Notes under the pieces: generated by a model | What the model was told of the DNA's origin: nothing | Database searches by the model: none | The model's input: only the letters and a program-made list of their open reading frames with translations | Program-made: the position numbers and the translations under genes | Assembly (NCBI GenBank): GCA_027623555.1 | Contig: JAQBSZ010000014.1 | Coordinates: 38,240-102,239, forward strand | Length of the DNA stretch: 64,000 nucleotides | Source of the DNA: Pseudomonadota bacterium | GTDB taxonomy: Bacteria > Pseudomonadota > Gammaproteobacteria > Pseudomonadales > Pseudohongiellaceae | Direction: 5' to 3' | In this document: piece by piece, positions 17,619-27,444 of the stretch | How the letters are laid out: every line of letters starts with the position of its first letter | Numbering within the stretch: the stretch's first letter is position 1

Positions 17619-18284
17619 GTGGCCGTTACTCGCAAAAAAATTATCGTCGACTTCATACGCCACGGTGAACCTGAAGGTGGCGACATCCTCCGCGGCAGGG
17701 TAAATCCAATTCTTACCGAACGGGGTTGGGCACAAATGCAGAACGCCACGGCACTGAGTCAAGCTCATGAACCGTCACCCGCCACACCGCCCTGGACCGA
17801 AATTATTTCTTCTCCCCTGGATCGCTGTCGGCAATTCGCCGAGCGCACCGCCGAACGGATAAACCTTAAGACTGGCATTGATGAGCAATGGCAGGAAATT
17901 GACTACGGTGACTGGGATGGCATGCTGGTGAGTGAGTGGCGCAAAGTAGCGGCCGAGCAGTTCAAGGCATTTCGCAATGATCTCTCCGCGCTCGCACCCC
18001 CAAATGGCGAAGACTATCTCGCCTTCAAGCAGCGCGTGTTGACCGCCTGGGATAGCATTGCCAAAAAGCCCGATGGCAGTCACCTGCTGATTGTGACTCA
18101 CGGTGGCGTGCTGCGCGTCATACTGCCTACGGTATTAGGTATGCCCCTGAATCGAAGTTTCCCGCTGCATATTCCCTTCGCCTGTTTCAGCCGCGTAAGC
18201 CTGGATGTTCAGGCAGGCAAGGTCAGTGCCAGTCTGATCTTTCATAACGCCGCCGAATACGCAGCGGGTAGCGACTCCAGCTGA
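17619..18284 (+). CDS. cobC: Histidine phosphatase, probable alpha-ribazole-5'-phosphate phosphatase
   Basis: The protein has 221 residues with a GTG start 5 bp after ribA. The phosphatase motif RHGE (residues 14-17) carries the phosphorylated His, and LIVTHGGVLR near 151 carries the second catalytic His. The family is broad, so the substrate rests on context: it lies next to btuF, cobO and btuB, matching CobC, which finishes the lower ligand of cobalamin. It is convergent with btuF, 6 bp apart. Confidence 0.75.
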   Translation: MAVTRKKIIVDFIRHGEPEGGDILRGRVNPILTERGWAQMQNATALSQAHEPSPATPPWTEIISSPLDRCRQFAERTAERINLKTGIDEQWQEIDYGDWDGMLVSEWRKVAAEQFKAFRNDLSALAPPNGEDYLAFKQRVLTAWDSIAKKPDGSHLLIVTHGGVLRVILPTVLGMPLNRSFPLHIPFACFSRVSLDVQAGKVSASLIFHNAAEYAAGSDSS

Positions 18285-18290
18285 ATACGC

Positions 18291-19196
18291 TTAGCGCTTG
18301 CGTCTGGCCAGTTCGAGCTGTTCACACATCTGCTGTGCCCCAAGCAGTGCCCGAGGTGTATGCCGCTGTAGAAGTTCAGGAGGAATGAAGTACAGGTTTT
18401 CCTTCGCCACGGCTTCCAGACTGGACCACCGCGTCCAGTCATCCAACCACTCGGGCCGCTCTATATCCATGCCGCTGGCAATGATCACTTCGGGATTTCT
18501 CACCAGCACCGCTTCTCTGCTTACCTTTGGGGCTACGAGCTTGATGTCGGCGAAGACATTGTTACCACCGCACAGCTTGATAATGTCATTAATCAGCTCA
18601 TTACCACCCGCCGTAATCAGTGGCAGGGCCCATACCTGATAAAAAACCTGGAGCGCAGGGAGGCCGCTGTACTGGTTTCTCAGTCTAGCCAGATTCTCGT
18701 GGAACGCGACAAGCGCCTGGCGCGCTAGCGCTTCGGTGCCTGCCAGTTGCGCCAGACGTTCAATATGGGATGGTATCGACGCCAGGCTCTTCGGTTCCGC
18801 GATATACACTGTCAGCCCCAATTGTCTGAGGCGGTTCACCGAGGTGCGCGGGTTACCGCTCTGCCAGGCAATGACCAGATCAGGCTGCAGTTCCAGGATG
18901 CGCTCGGTGTCCAACAGGTCAAAGCGCCCGATAATAGGTAACCTGGCGGCTGCGGCTGGATAATCGCTGTACTCGACGGCGCCAACCAGCTGTTCACCTG
19001 CGCCAGCGGCATAGACCAGTTCGGTCAGAGAAGGTGCCAGACTGATAATGCGGGTCGCCGGTCGCTCAAGAGAAACCAGGGTACCTTCGTCGTCCCTGAC
19101 TTCCGCCGCAACCAGACTCGAGCTGGCAATGCCGAGCAATACTGTAAATACCGCCGCGCTGAAGAGTGCCACTGAAATGAAACCTGACCTCATCAA
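18291..19196 (-). CDS. btuF: Vitamin B12 ABC transporter periplasmic binding protein
   Basis: The protein has 301 residues with a signal peptide ending SLVAA. The class III binding-protein fold is indicated by IISLAPSLTELVYAAGAGEQLVG near 49 and LQPDLVIAW near 105, a typical cobalamin/corrinoid-binding family. It delivers B12 from the periplasm to an inner-membrane BtuCD. No btuC or btuD lies in this window. The start overlaps the end of cobO by 4 bp. Confidence 0.85.
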   Translation of the reverse strand: MMRSGFISVALFSAAVFTVLLGIASSSLVAAEVRDDEGTLVSLERPATRIISLAPSLTELVYAAGAGEQLVGAVEYSDYPAAAARLPIIGRFDLLDTERILELQPDLVIAWQSGNPRTSVNRLRQLGLTVYIAEPKSLASIPSHIERLAQLAGTEALARQALVAFHENLARLRNQYSGLPALQVFYQVWALPLITAGGNELINDIIKLCGGNNVFADIKLVAPKVSREAVLVRNPEVIIASGMDIERPEWLDDWTRWSSLEAVAKENLYFIPPELLQRHTPRALLGAQQMCEQLELARRKR

Positions 19197-19801
19197 TAAT
19201 CGATGCCTTTCTGAACCTTGATACCGGCGTTGAAGGCGTGCTTGGTGTCTGCCACTTCGCTGACCGTGTCCGCCAGTTCCACCAGTTCCTTCGCTGCATT
19301 GCGCCCGGTAACAATGACATGTTGGGATTCCGGTCGGTTCTTCAGTGCTGTCAGCACCGATTCCTTGTCCAGGTAGCCATAGGTGAGCATGTAGGTGAGT
19401 TCATCGAGTATCACCACATCTATGTCTGAATCACTCAGCAGCTCGACAGCTTTTTCCCAGGTGGCTAGCGCGGCGGCGATGTCCTTGTCCCGATCCTGGG
19501 TCTCCCAGGTAAAGCCGGTATTCATGACATGGAATTCAACCAGGGGACTACCCTCGAACAGGAGTTGCTCGCCACACTCCCACTGTCCCTTGATGAACTG
19601 GACGACACCACACTTCAGGCCGTGCCCGACGCTGCGCGCCAGCATGCCGAATGCCGAAGAACTCTTGCCTTTGCCATTTCCGGTCAGCAGCACCAGCAGT
19701 CCTTTGTCCCTTTGTGCTTCGGCAATGCGCGCATCGATGTGCGACTTCTTGCGCTGCATGGCACGTTTGTGACGCTTGTTGCGCTCTTCGTTATTCGACA
19801 C
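19193..19801 (-). CDS. cobO: Corrinoid adenosyltransferase (CobO/BtuR)
   Basis: The protein has 202 residues with a basic N-terminus, then the P-loop LTGNGKGKSSSAFG near residue 38 and VVILDELTYM near 129. It transfers adenosyl from ATP to cob(I)alamin or cob(I)yrinic acid diamide, forming the coenzyme. It is expressed with btuB (11 bp upstream) and btuF, so scavenged corrinoid is adenosylated after import. Confidence 0.93.
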   Translation of the reverse strand: MSNNEERNKRHKRAMQRKKSHIDARIAEAQRDKGLLVLLTGNGKGKSSSAFGMLARSVGHGLKCGVVQFIKGQWECGEQLLFEGSPLVEFHVMNTGFTWETQDRDKDIAAALATWEKAVELLSDSDIDVVILDELTYMLTYGYLDKESVLTALKNRPESQHVIVTGRNAAKELVELADTVSEVADTKHAFNAGIKVQKGIDY

Positions 19802-19811
19802 GGTCTGCTCC

Positions 19812-21779
19812 CTAGAAGTTTACCCTGATACCTATATAAGACGCGCGATCCGGGGCGATAAAATCGCTAACCTCCTGGTAGTGGTCATTAAACGCGTTTT
19901 CGATGCGGCCATACAACTGAATTGCCGCGCTGATTGTGTAGCTGGCGGTCAAGTCCACCACATCGAAGTCTTCGAGTGTGGCTGTGGTGCCGAATATTTC
20001 ATCGATTGCATCCTGCGCGGCACGATACAGAACGCTTATTCGAAATCGCTCGGAGTTGCTAACGTAGTGCAGTCCGAGATTCGCCAGGTGCCTGGGTCGG
20101 CGTAAGCGCTGTAAACCTGTGGGTCGCTCGGTATCGTTGTAAGTATAGTTGGCTGAAACGGAGTAGTTTTCGTTCCATGTCAGCCTGCCACTGACCTCAA
20201 ACCCCCGGGAAGAGCTGGTACCGAAATCCTGCAGGTAGCCACTGAATCCCGCCAGATCGAAGAAGATGGCATCTTCAATCTCCTGGTCAAACAGGGTTGC
20301 TTCCAGATGTAAGCGGTTTCCTGCCTGGTATTCAATGCCGTATTCGAACCCCTGGCTTGTCTCCTCATCAAGAGAAGTGAAGGCAGCAGGTGGAAAAGCG
20401 AAGGGGCCGGCATTGTAGTCGATCTCAAAAAGACTGGGTGCTCTGAAACCAGAGCCGTAACTGGCCTTGAATTTGAGCAGCGAGTCAGCGAAGGAAATCA
20501 GATAGGCAGCCGTTATGCGGGAACTCACATGAGTCCCGAAGTCGTCGTTGTCATCGAGCCTGGCGCCTGCAGTAAGGAACAGTGAGTCTGAGAAATCGCT
20601 CAGCAATTCCACGAAGTAGCCCTTGTTATCTCTTTGCAGTATGCCGCTGTGTTCTTCTTCCAGATCGAATCCGAAGACCACATCGAGTCCGGGCAGGTTC
20701 TGCAGGCTACCCAGGTACTCCCAGCGCGCGATCTCACCTTTGGAGCCGAAGGCAAACAGCCCTGACGCGAAGTCTTCCCGGTCTGTGCGCGTATTGGTGT
20801 AGGCCAGGGAATGATTAATGCTTCGTGAGGTGAAGTCTGCAGCGATTCGGGTAGCGGTGAAGTCATAGTGTGAATCGCAATCGTAGACCGTGGTACCTGA
20901 GAAGCACCCATCATACTGTGCTCGACCTTCGACATTTCTGTGCACAAGCTGCAGGCGCAATGAATCACTGACCGTGAATCCGACCCGTCCATGAAAACTC
21001 GTATTTTCATAGCCATCATCATCTGCAACGGCTACGTCAGAACTGCGCACATTGTATCCGTCGGTTTCAAATTCAGCAGCGGTAAGTGTGAAATCGACTC
21101 TCTCATTCCCGCCCGCCAAATTCGCCACGAGCTGGTCGGTGCCACGACTTCCGACCTGCCCATCTACGCGGCCAAATATTCCCGGTTCAGTTGTGGTCCG
21201 GGAGCTGATGGCGATGACTCCGCCTGCATCCGCGCCGTAACTGAGTCCCTGTGGACCACGCAGAATTTCTACCCGGCTGATTCCGCTGCTGAGCACGTGT
21301 TCGATGGGACTCAGGACCTGCGGCGCACTGGGGTCGGATAACTCCACGCCGTCGAACAGCGTGAGCGTGCGATAGCCTTCTTCGCCGCGAATTCTCAAGG
21401 CAGAGGTAGCGCCGGTTCCACCGTTGCTGGATTTCCCTATCGCCAGAGTCTGTCTCAGTACATCCGCCAGTGAAAAATTCCCGTGTGCCTGAATCTGCTG
21501 CTCATTAAGAACCGTCACCGAGGCGGCGACCTGCCGTGCGGGCACCGGAATACGGTTTGTAATGACAATGATTTCTTCAAGCGGACTGGTTTGTTGCTGA
21601 GCCAGGACCGATTGGCCTGATAAGAGCAATAGTGTGCCGCAGAGCGCATTCCTTGTGCCGCAGAGCACATTCATTGTGCCGCAGAGCACATTCATTGTGC
21701 CGAAGAGCGCTTTCATTGTGCCGAAGAGCGCTTTCATTGTGCCGAAGAGCACAATAAGTTTGCGTGTTAACATTTTCAT
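19812..21779 (-). CDS. btuB: TonB-dependent vitamin B12 receptor BtuB
   Basis: The protein has about 655 residues. A TonB box-like EEIIVITN follows the signal peptide. A plug domain (VTVLNEQQIQAHG, LRIRGEEGYRTLTLFDGVEL, VEILRGPQGLSYGADAGGVI) and a 22-strand barrel ending with Phe follow. It imports cobalamin across the outer membrane. Its leader lies behind a cobalamin riboswitch and cobO/btuF follow, so this is B12-repressed salvage. The signal region is odd: six near-identical 7-residue units built on GTM lengthen it to about 60 residues. Translation may start at the second ATG (21773), which fits the GGGAG better. Confidence 0.93.
   Translation of the reverse strand: MKMLTRKLIVLFGTMKALFGTMKALFGTMNVLCGTMNVLCGTRNALCGTLLLLSGQSVLAQQQTSPLEEIIVITNRIPVPARQVAASVTVLNEQQIQAHGNFSLADVLRQTLAIGKSSNGGTGATSALRIRGEEGYRTLTLFDGVELSDPSAPQVLSPIEHVLSSGISRVEILRGPQGLSYGADAGGVIAISSRTTTEPGIFGRVDGQVGSRGTDQLVANLAGGNERVDFTLTAAEFETDGYNVRSSDVAVADDDGYENTSFHGRVGFTVSDSLRLQLVHRNVEGRAQYDGCFSGTTVYDCDSHYDFTATRIAADFTSRSINHSLAYTNTRTDREDFASGLFAFGSKGEIARWEYLGSLQNLPGLDVVFGFDLEEEHSGILQRDNKGYFVELLSDFSDSLFLTAGARLDDNDDFGTHVSSRITAAYLISFADSLLKFKASYGSGFRAPSLFEIDYNAGPFAFPPAAFTSLDEETSQGFEYGIEYQAGNRLHLEATLFDQEIEDAIFFDLAGFSGYLQDFGTSSSRGFEVSGRLTWNENYSVSANYTYNDTERPTGLQRLRRPRHLANLGLHYVSNSERFRISVLYRAAQDAIDEIFGTTATLEDFDVVDLTASYTISAAIQLYGRIENAFNDHYQEVSDFIAPDRASYIGIRVNF
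21633..21758. repeat. Six tandem 21-bp repeats inside the btuB signal-peptide region
   Basis: Units beginning TGTGCCG occur at 21633, 21654, 21675, 21696, 21717 and 21738, exactly 21 bp apart. The two units at the btuB-start side differ from the central ones by a few substitutions. Because the unit is a multiple of three, copy-number change would lengthen or shorten the leader without shifting frame. Confidence 0.9.
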
Positions 21780-21894
21780 CTCCCAATGAATCCATCCGCA
21801 GTCTTTTACTGCAGATAAAAAGTCATCAGGGAGGGATCAGGTAGCAGAGTATGAAAAGACTCAACCACTGATGTAGCCCTCCGCTGCATCGATT

Positions 21895-22045
21895 ATGGCG
21901 GTTAATCAGGCTGGTGTCGGACTCAACTCTCTGCTGAATGAAAATCTCAGCAGGGCGTATCACCGTTGCGGGGGCAGTACCGGATTCACACCGGTTTCCC
22001 AGTTAGCCAGATTGTAAAGGACAAAACTGGCGCCAGAATTAACTC
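21895..22045 (-). ncRNA. Cobalamin riboswitch in the btuB leader
   Basis: Read on the minus strand, the leader contains GGCGCC, then AACTGGGAAACCGGTG, AATCCGGTACTGCCCCCGC, AACGGTG and the B12-box-like GAGTCCGACACCAGCC. Order and spacing match the cobalamin riboswitch consensus. Downstream GGAGGGCT/TCCCTCC segments before the start codon could form the expression platform. High coenzyme B12 would shut off btuB-cobO-btuF. Confidence 0.93.
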
Positions 22046-22130
22046 GTTCTCCAAAGAGAACGGACGCAGTCTATCTGCCGGGGATTAATCAGTCAATCAA
22101 GGGAATGCGAAGAGTAGGGGCCCGGGTGGG

Positions 22131-24089
22131 CTAAACCGCTTTGGATTGAATCTTACAATCAGCAAGTTTCTTCTTGATAGCACTGAAGATGCTGTCGCTG
22201 TCCAGGTCGATGCTGGCGAGCATTTCCGGAACCTTGCCATGACTCAGAAAGGAATCGGGGAGGCCGAGGTTGAGGATAGGAATCTGGTAATTCGCGCGTA
22301 GCAAGAATTCGTTTATCGCCGAGCCAGCGCCTCCCATGACAACATTCTCTTCAATGGTAACGATGAGCCGATGGCGGGTTGCCATGTCACCGACAAGATC
22401 TTCATCCAGTGGTTTTACAAACCGCATGTCCACTACTGTGGCATTGAGCCGGTCGGCTGCAGCGAGGGCCGGGCCCACCATGCTACCGAAGGCAAGAATC
22501 GCTACCGATCTGCCTTCACGGCGCAGCTTGGCCTTGCCAATAGGGACTGGTTCGAGCGTGTTTTCGATTTCAACGCCTGGGCCTTTGCCGCGCGGATAAC
22601 GCACTGCCGTAGGACCCACGTGATGATAGGCGGTAGACAATAATTTTCGCGTCTCGTCCTCATTGCTGGGGGTCATGACCACCATATTGGGAATACAGCG
22701 CAGGTAGCTGAGATCGAAACTGCCTGCATGTGTCGGGCCGTCTTCACCGACCAGGCCGGCCCGATCGATAGCGAAGAGTATGTTCAGCTTCTGTAATGCC
22801 ACATCATGGATAAGTTGATCATATCCACGTTGCAGAAAAGTTGAGTAGATCGCGATTACAGGCTTGATATTATTACAGGCCATGCCGGCGGCGAAGGTGA
22901 TCGCATGTTGTTCGGCAATGGCCACATCATGGAAGCGCTCGGGGAATTGCTGAGCGAAGTCTTTCATTCCTGAACCATCACCCATCGCCGGTGTGATCCC
23001 GACGACTCGCTCATCAAGGGTGGCAACATCACACAACCAATCCCCGAATACTTGTGAGTAAGTTGGGGAACCCTTGGGCAGTTTTGTACCTATCGCTTGC
23101 TGTGCTGCTTCCTGCTCAGGGCTTGATTGCTCAGTGACTGTTTTCTTTGCACTTGTGGCTGGATCGATCTTGCTCAGGGCATGCATGCCGAACGGATCAT
23201 TCTCGGACTCAGAGTAACCCTTGCCTTTCTGTGTGACGATATGTAGTAGCTGCGGACCGCGCAGCGACTTTATATTGCCCAGTATGTCAACCAGCCCTTC
23301 GGTATCATGCCCATCAATCAAACCAATATAGTTAAAGCCGATTTCTTCGAACAAGGTGCCGGGTGACACCATTCCCTTCATGTATTCTTCGGCTCGATGT
23401 GCGGCTTTGAGTGCGGGTGGAATCTTTGCCAGCACGCGCTTGGAACCGGTGCGGATAAAATTGTAGGGCTTGCTTGCCCACATGCGTGCGAAGTAACTGG
23501 AAAGGCCACCAACATTGTCGGAGATCGACATGTTGTTATCGTTGAGGATCACCAGAATATTGTCATCCAGATGCCCGGCATGGTTGAGCGCCTCGAATGC
23601 CATACCGGCAGTCATTGCACCATCCCCAATCACTGCGATGTTATGGTGGTCCTGATCGAGCATGCGGTCTGCAACCATCATGCCCAGTGCAGCACTGATC
23701 GAAGTGCTGGAGTGACCCACTCCAAACATGTCGTATTCGCTTTCCTCGCGATTTGGAAAGGGGGCCAGGCCTCCGGCTTGTCGTATAGTCAGCATTGCTT
23801 CCCGGCGCCCGGTGAGTATCTTGTGTGGATAGGCCTGGTGGCCCACATCCCATACCAGTCGATCCCTGGGTGTGTCGAATACATAATGCAGTGCAATGGT
23901 GAGTTCAACGACCCCCAGGCCTGCGCCAAAATGTCCGCCAGTTTTCCCTACAGAGTAAAGCAGGAAAAGACGCAATTCTTCTGCCAACTGGGAAAGCTGA
24001 TCGATTTCCAGCTTTTTGAGGTCGGCTGGGCTGTTTATCTGATCCAGCAGCGGGGTTTCGGGACGAGTTCGGGGTATCTCTTTCAGCAT
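22131..24089 (-). CDS. dxs: 1-deoxy-D-xylulose-5-phosphate synthase
   Basis: The protein has 652 residues, slightly above the usual 620-640. It is the first enzyme of the MEP isoprenoid pathway, using thiamine diphosphate to join pyruvate and glyceraldehyde-3-phosphate. It has [14 protein letters not shown] near residue 83, the TPP motif [18 protein letters not shown] near 155, the transketolase domain with [13 protein letters not shown] and the C-terminal domain. A charged, Lys/Gln-rich insert lies near residues 315-335. ispA is upstream on the same strand. Confidence 0.96.
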   Translation of the reverse strand: MLKEIPRTRPETPLLDQINSPADLKKLEIDQLSQLAEELRLFLLYSVGKTGGHFGAGLGVVELTIALHYVFDTPRDRLVWDVGHQAYPHKILTGRREAMLTIRQAGGLAPFPNREESEYDMFGVGHSSTSISAALGMMVADRMLDQDHHNIAVIGDGAMTAGMAFEALNHAGHLDDNILVILNDNNMSISDNVGGLSSYFARMWASKPYNFIRTGSKRVLAKIPPALKAAHRAEEYMKGMVSPGTLFEEIGFNYIGLIDGHDTEGLVDILGNIKSLRGPQLLHIVTQKGKGYSESENDPFGMHALSKIDPATSAKKTVTEQSSPEQEAAQQAIGTKLPKGSPTYSQVFGDWLCDVATLDERVVGITPAMGDGSGMKDFAQQFPERFHDVAIAEQHAITFAAGMACNNIKPVIAIYSTFLQRGYDQLIHDVALQKLNILFAIDRAGLVGEDGPTHAGSFDLSYLRCIPNMVVMTPSNEDETRKLLSTAYHHVGPTAVRYPRGKGPGVEIENTLEPVPIGKAKLRREGRSVAILAFGSMVGPALAAADRLNATVVDMRFVKPLDEDLVGDMATRHRLIVTIEENVVMGGAGSAINEFLLRANYQIPILNLGLPDSFLSHGKVPEMLASIDLDSDSIFSAIKKKLADCKIQSKAV

Positions 24090-24180
24090 TTGCGTATTTC
24101 AACCCTACAGGCGCCAGTTTTCAAGGGTTTCCTTGGCAATTCAGGGAATAAAATGGCTAAGGCGAGACTGCAGTGGGCAA

Positions 24181-25104
24181 TCAGTGCATTCGCTTGACGG
24201 TGTAGGTAGCGAGTTCTCGAAGTGGAGCAGCAAGATCTGAGAACGCGCGCAGAGAATTCAGCGCCTTGTCACTCAGCTCAACGGCCTTGGCCCGTGCGGC
24301 CTCCAGCCCGAGTAACGAAACATAGGTCGGTTTGTCCAGTCCCTGGTCGGAACCCTGGGGCTTGCCCAGCGTCTTCGTATCGCCGGTGACATCCAGGATG
24401 TCATCCTGAATCTGAAAAGCCAGACCGATATTCCTGGCATATTCACCAAGCGCTTCCAACTGCGCGGCAGTAGAACGCGGGCTACTCAGGGCTCCCAATT
24501 TGACACTGGCAGAGATTAGCGCACCAGTCTTCGATCGATGCATGGCTTCCAGCATGGTCAGGTTGAATTTCTGGCCACTGCCTTGAAAATCCAGTGATTG
24601 GCCACTCACCATGCCAGCGGCTCCAGCTGCCTCGGCGAGAACATGGACCATTTTTAATTGCATGCCAGGGTCGAGTGCCGGGATCGGCTCACCCAGCAGT
24701 TGAAATGCCAATGATTGCAGGGCATCGCCAACCAGTATCGCAGTCGCTTCATCGAAGGCCTTGTGCAGACTGGGTTTACCCCGGCGCAAGTCATCATTGT
24801 CCATTGACGGTAAATCGTCATGAACCAGAGAATAACTGTGGATCAGTTCAACCGCGCAGGCGGCATTGTCCGCGCAAGCAAGATCGCCGCCGGTGGCCTG
24901 GACACTGCCATACACCAGTAGGGGTCGAATTCGTTTTCCCCCATTAAGACAGGCGTAGGCCATCGCTGTCCGCAGGCTTTTACTGGGAATGTCTCGATCG
25001 AGGTGTTGGGTAAGGGATTGATTTACCCTTTGTTGGCACTGCACCAGAAAACTATCCAACACCTGGTAAGCGCTGGAATTCCTGGTGAGAGGATCAGCTG
25101 TCAT
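24181..25104 (-). CDS. ispA: Farnesyl diphosphate synthase (geranyltranstransferase)
   Basis: The protein has 307 residues from ATG 25104, which overlaps xseB by 11 bp; an upstream start would lie deep in xseB. Aspartate-rich motifs are present: [14 protein letters not shown] near residue 90 and [12 protein letters not shown] near 230, both binding Mg2+-diphosphate. It condenses IPP with DMAPP/GPP to form FPP, just downstream of the pathway opened by dxs. The xseB-ispA-dxs order is classic for gammaproteobacteria. Confidence 0.95.
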   Translation of the reverse strand: MTADPLTRNSSAYQVLDSFLVQCQQRVNQSLTQHLDRDIPSKSLRTAMAYACLNGGKRIRPLLVYGSVQATGGDLACADNAACAVELIHSYSLVHDDLPSMDNDDLRRGKPSLHKAFDEATAILVGDALQSLAFQLLGEPIPALDPGMQLKMVHVLAEAAGAAGMVSGQSLDFQGSGQKFNLTMLEAMHRSKTGALISASVKLGALSSPRSTAAQLEALGEYARNIGLAFQIQDDILDVTGDTKTLGKPQGSDQGLDKPTYVSLLGLEAARAKAVELSDKALNSLRAFSDLAAPLRELATYTVKRMH

Positions 25105-25336
25105 CGTCGTCAAATACAAGTTCTTCTGTATCGCCATTCTCGTTAATCAGAACCTGAACTTTTTGTTCGGCATTCTTCAGAGCTGCCTGGCATTCCCGGG
25201 TGAGTTTGATACCCTTCTCGAAGGCCTGCAATGACTCCTCCAGGCTGAGCTCTCCTTCTTCCATGGATGTCACCAGCTCCTCAAGGTCTTCAAGGGCCTG
25301 TTCGAAGTTAAAGCCGATTTCTTTCTTCTTTGTCAT
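25094..25336 (-). CDS. xseB: Exodeoxyribonuclease VII small subunit
   Basis: The protein has 80 residues, the normal size. [23 protein letters not shown] and the following ALEKG-type helix are the family hallmark. It forms the helical partner of XseA, which degrades single-stranded DNA. An acidic Asp-rich tail overlaps the ispA start. Confidence 0.94.
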   Translation of the reverse strand: MTKKKEIGFNFEQALEDLEELVTSMEEGELSLEESLQAFEKGIKLTRECQAALKNAEQKVQVLINENGDTEELVFDDDDS

Positions 25337-25630
25337 TATTCTTTTCTAGCTCTATTTCTCTTACGTCTTTTTCGGGCTACCGTTTGCGCATGGGTTCCCG
25401 CACAATTCTTTGGGTTATCGACCCGGAATTATACGCCAAGTACTGCCTGATTTCCGATTCAATACGCGTGTTATGCCCGATAAGATCAAACCTTCGGCGC
25501 TTTTCCAGCGCCTATCCCCATAGTTTCAACGGAAATTCCAATTACAAACTCTAAAAAATTCTATCCAGGAAGCGTTAAAATCTGGGTGTTGGACAATAAA
25601 AAGGGCAGAGGCCCCCTAGCGGAGAGTAGC
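25337..25630. other. Intergenic region upstream of xseB and a secreted hydrolase
   Basis: This divergent region of about 290 bp presumably holds the xseB-ispA-dxs promoter and the promoter of the hydrolase at 25631. Open frames here have no coding character. I saw no repeat or riboswitch. Confidence 0.4.
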
Positions 25631-26482
25631 ATGCTAAGGTTTGGTACCGGACGGTTCTCGAGTTATTCAGGCTGCAAGATCGCAGCCCTGCTGATCTTGT
25701 ACTTACTCCACTCAGGGTTGGTAAGCGCCCAGGATTCCAATGCCAGGTTTATCAGCGGCGTCGGTCAGGTGATGTCCCTGGGGAGTATCGAGTACGTTGA
25801 AGTGAATACCTCAACCTTCGATAGGGAACCGAAACAACTCATTATCTTCGTTCACGGGACACCTGGCTCTTTAACGGCTTTCTTGAGATATTTTAATGAC
25901 CCCGGCATGCGGGAAAATTTCCACATGATTTCGGTCACCCGGCCGGGCTGGGTTAGCAACGATGATGACAAAATTCCTTCACTGGCAGCGCAGGCGAAGG
26001 CTCTGGAGCCAATACTGCGCAGGGACCAATCCGGCAAGGGAGCAATTCTCATGGGTCACTCCTATGGTGGCCCGGTAATCGCACGCACAGCCATGGATTA
26101 TCCGCACCTGGTTTCCGGCCTGGTATTCGTCGCCACCACCGGCGATCCAGAATTGAGTGGACCGCGCTGGTACAATCGCATTGCCGTGGTGCTGCCAGGA
26201 TTTATTCTGGGAGACAGCCTGAAAGGTGCCAATGCGGAAATCATGCCATTAAAGCCTCAGCTCGAAGCGATGTTACCGCGCTGGCAGGACTTAACAATGC
26301 CGGTCCTCATCGTGCAGGGCGATCGTGATCGGCTGGTTAGTCCGGGGAATGCGAACTTTATGGCGAATAGGCTGGTGAATGCCGATGTCACCTATCTGTA
26401 TCGCGAAGGACAGGGGCACTTCGTGCTCTGGGAAGAGGCTGACCTGATCGTGGATGCCCTGTTACAGAAGTTCAAATTCTGA
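25631..26482 (+). CDS. Secreted alpha/beta hydrolase
   Basis: The protein has 283 residues from ATG 25631, behind a GGAG; a GTG start at 25586 is less likely. Residues 1-33 form a signal peptide ending GLVSAQ. Motifs are FVHGTPGS (oxyanion), MGHSYGG (nucleophile Ser), QGDRDRLVSP (acid region) and GHFVLWE (catalytic His). It looks like a periplasmic or membrane-anchored esterase or amidase. The substrate is not predictable. It stands alone. Confidence 0.8.
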   Translation: MLRFGTGRFSSYSGCKIAALLILYLLHSGLVSAQDSNARFISGVGQVMSLGSIEYVEVNTSTFDREPKQLIIFVHGTPGSLTAFLRYFNDPGMRENFHMISVTRPGWVSNDDDKIPSLAAQAKALEPILRRDQSGKGAILMGHSYGGPVIARTAMDYPHLVSGLVFVATTGDPELSGPRWYNRIAVVLPGFILGDSLKGANAEIMPLKPQLEAMLPRWQDLTMPVLIVQGDRDRLVSPGNANFMANRLVNADVTYLYREGQGHFVLWEEADLIVDALLQKFKF

Positions 26483-26583
26483 GCTATGGCGTGTCTGATA
26501 ACCCGGGCAGTACTGATTAGTTGACAGAACCGTACTTCACGTGGAGCGCAAGTAAGGACGAGCTGAACATCGGAATTGACGGA

Positions 26584-26595
26584 CTCCACGTGGAG
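26584..26595. promoter_or_regulatory. Perfect 12-bp palindrome, candidate operator
   Basis: CTCCACGTGGAG lies 54 bp before the start of the two-helix membrane protein. A half-similar TTCACGTGGAG occurs about 48 bp earlier. A paired arrangement upstream of one gene suggests a repressor or activator site, but no adjacent regulator gene supports it. Confidence 0.35.
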
Positions 26596-26648
26596 CTTTA
26601 CTCTAGGGCCCCTGTGCAACCAGTTCCACGACCTCCCCAGGCTGATTC

Positions 26649-27431
26649 ATGATCGAAGAGAAAACCCATATTTCCTATATCCCGCAGGATTGGCGGATAA
26701 TTTTTGCACTCACGCTGACCTTCTTCTGGTTTGCATTTCTGGCTATCTATATTGCGCGCAACGTCGGGTGGGGTCAGTTCATGGATCTGCCTATCGAGGA
26801 AATGGGTACCTTTCTCGAAGGCGCCTTCGCGTTTCTTGCCTTTCTGTGGTTAGTAATCGGCCTCTTTATTCAGCAATCCGTGCTGGCGCAAAACAATGAA
26901 GAATTACGGCGCAATAATCTGCACTCAGAGAAACAAACCCAGGCGATTGCCGCCACTGAACTCAATGCCCGGCAGGAGACCTTCTTCAAGATTGCCGAAG
27001 GCACACGTCGGCAACTCGGAGCAGTCTCTGGCATGTTGTTTATCTCCAGCCAGGGACCGATCGGCAACGCGAACTATTCTCAGGAAGATCTGTCCGAAAT
27101 CTGGAAGCAATTTGCCAGTGGAGATTCGGAGGTATTTTCCAGGTTGTTCCTGACAATGGGCGCCGCCGCTGATTTCGATTTCACAGATCTGTTCTACGGA
27201 ACTGAAATACGCAAGCGTCACACAGACAATTTCATCGTAGGCTTTGATCGTATCTTAAAGCTGTCTGAGGATTGTGACATGGACAATATCATCAAGGATT
27301 CACTAATATATTCTGCCCATGGATTGTTGACCATACGCATGCGGGATCTGCATCCAGACCTGACGTTTGAAGCGATCACCGGCACGAATTCCCAGCAATA
27401 CCTTGAGCGTTTCATGGCAACGAGTGGTTAA
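26649..27431 (+). CDS. Two-helix membrane protein with a large soluble C-terminal domain, unknown function
   Basis: The protein has 260 residues. Two hydrophobic helices occupy residues about 18-38 and 56-80 (IIFALTLTFFWFAFLAIYIA; FAFLAFLWLVIGLFI). A polar, likely coiled helix rich in Q, N and E follows (VLAQNNEELRRNNLHSEKQTQ), then a soluble domain of about 150 residues with no motif I recognise. The layout of two N-terminal helices, coiled coil and cytoplasmic domain resembles small sensory or scaffold proteins. A MITE lies directly downstream. Confidence 0.7.
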   Translation: MIEEKTHISYIPQDWRIIFALTLTFFWFAFLAIYIARNVGWGQFMDLPIEEMGTFLEGAFAFLAFLWLVIGLFIQQSVLAQNNEELRRNNLHSEKQTQAIAATELNARQETFFKIAEGTRRQLGAVSGMLFISSQGPIGNANYSQEDLSEIWKQFASGDSEVFSRLFLTMGAAADFDFTDLFYGTEIRKRHTDNFIVGFDRILKLSEDCDMDNIIKDSLIYSAHGLLTIRMRDLHPDLTFEAITGTNSQQYLERFMATSG

Positions 27432-27444
27432 GTAATAGTTTTAA

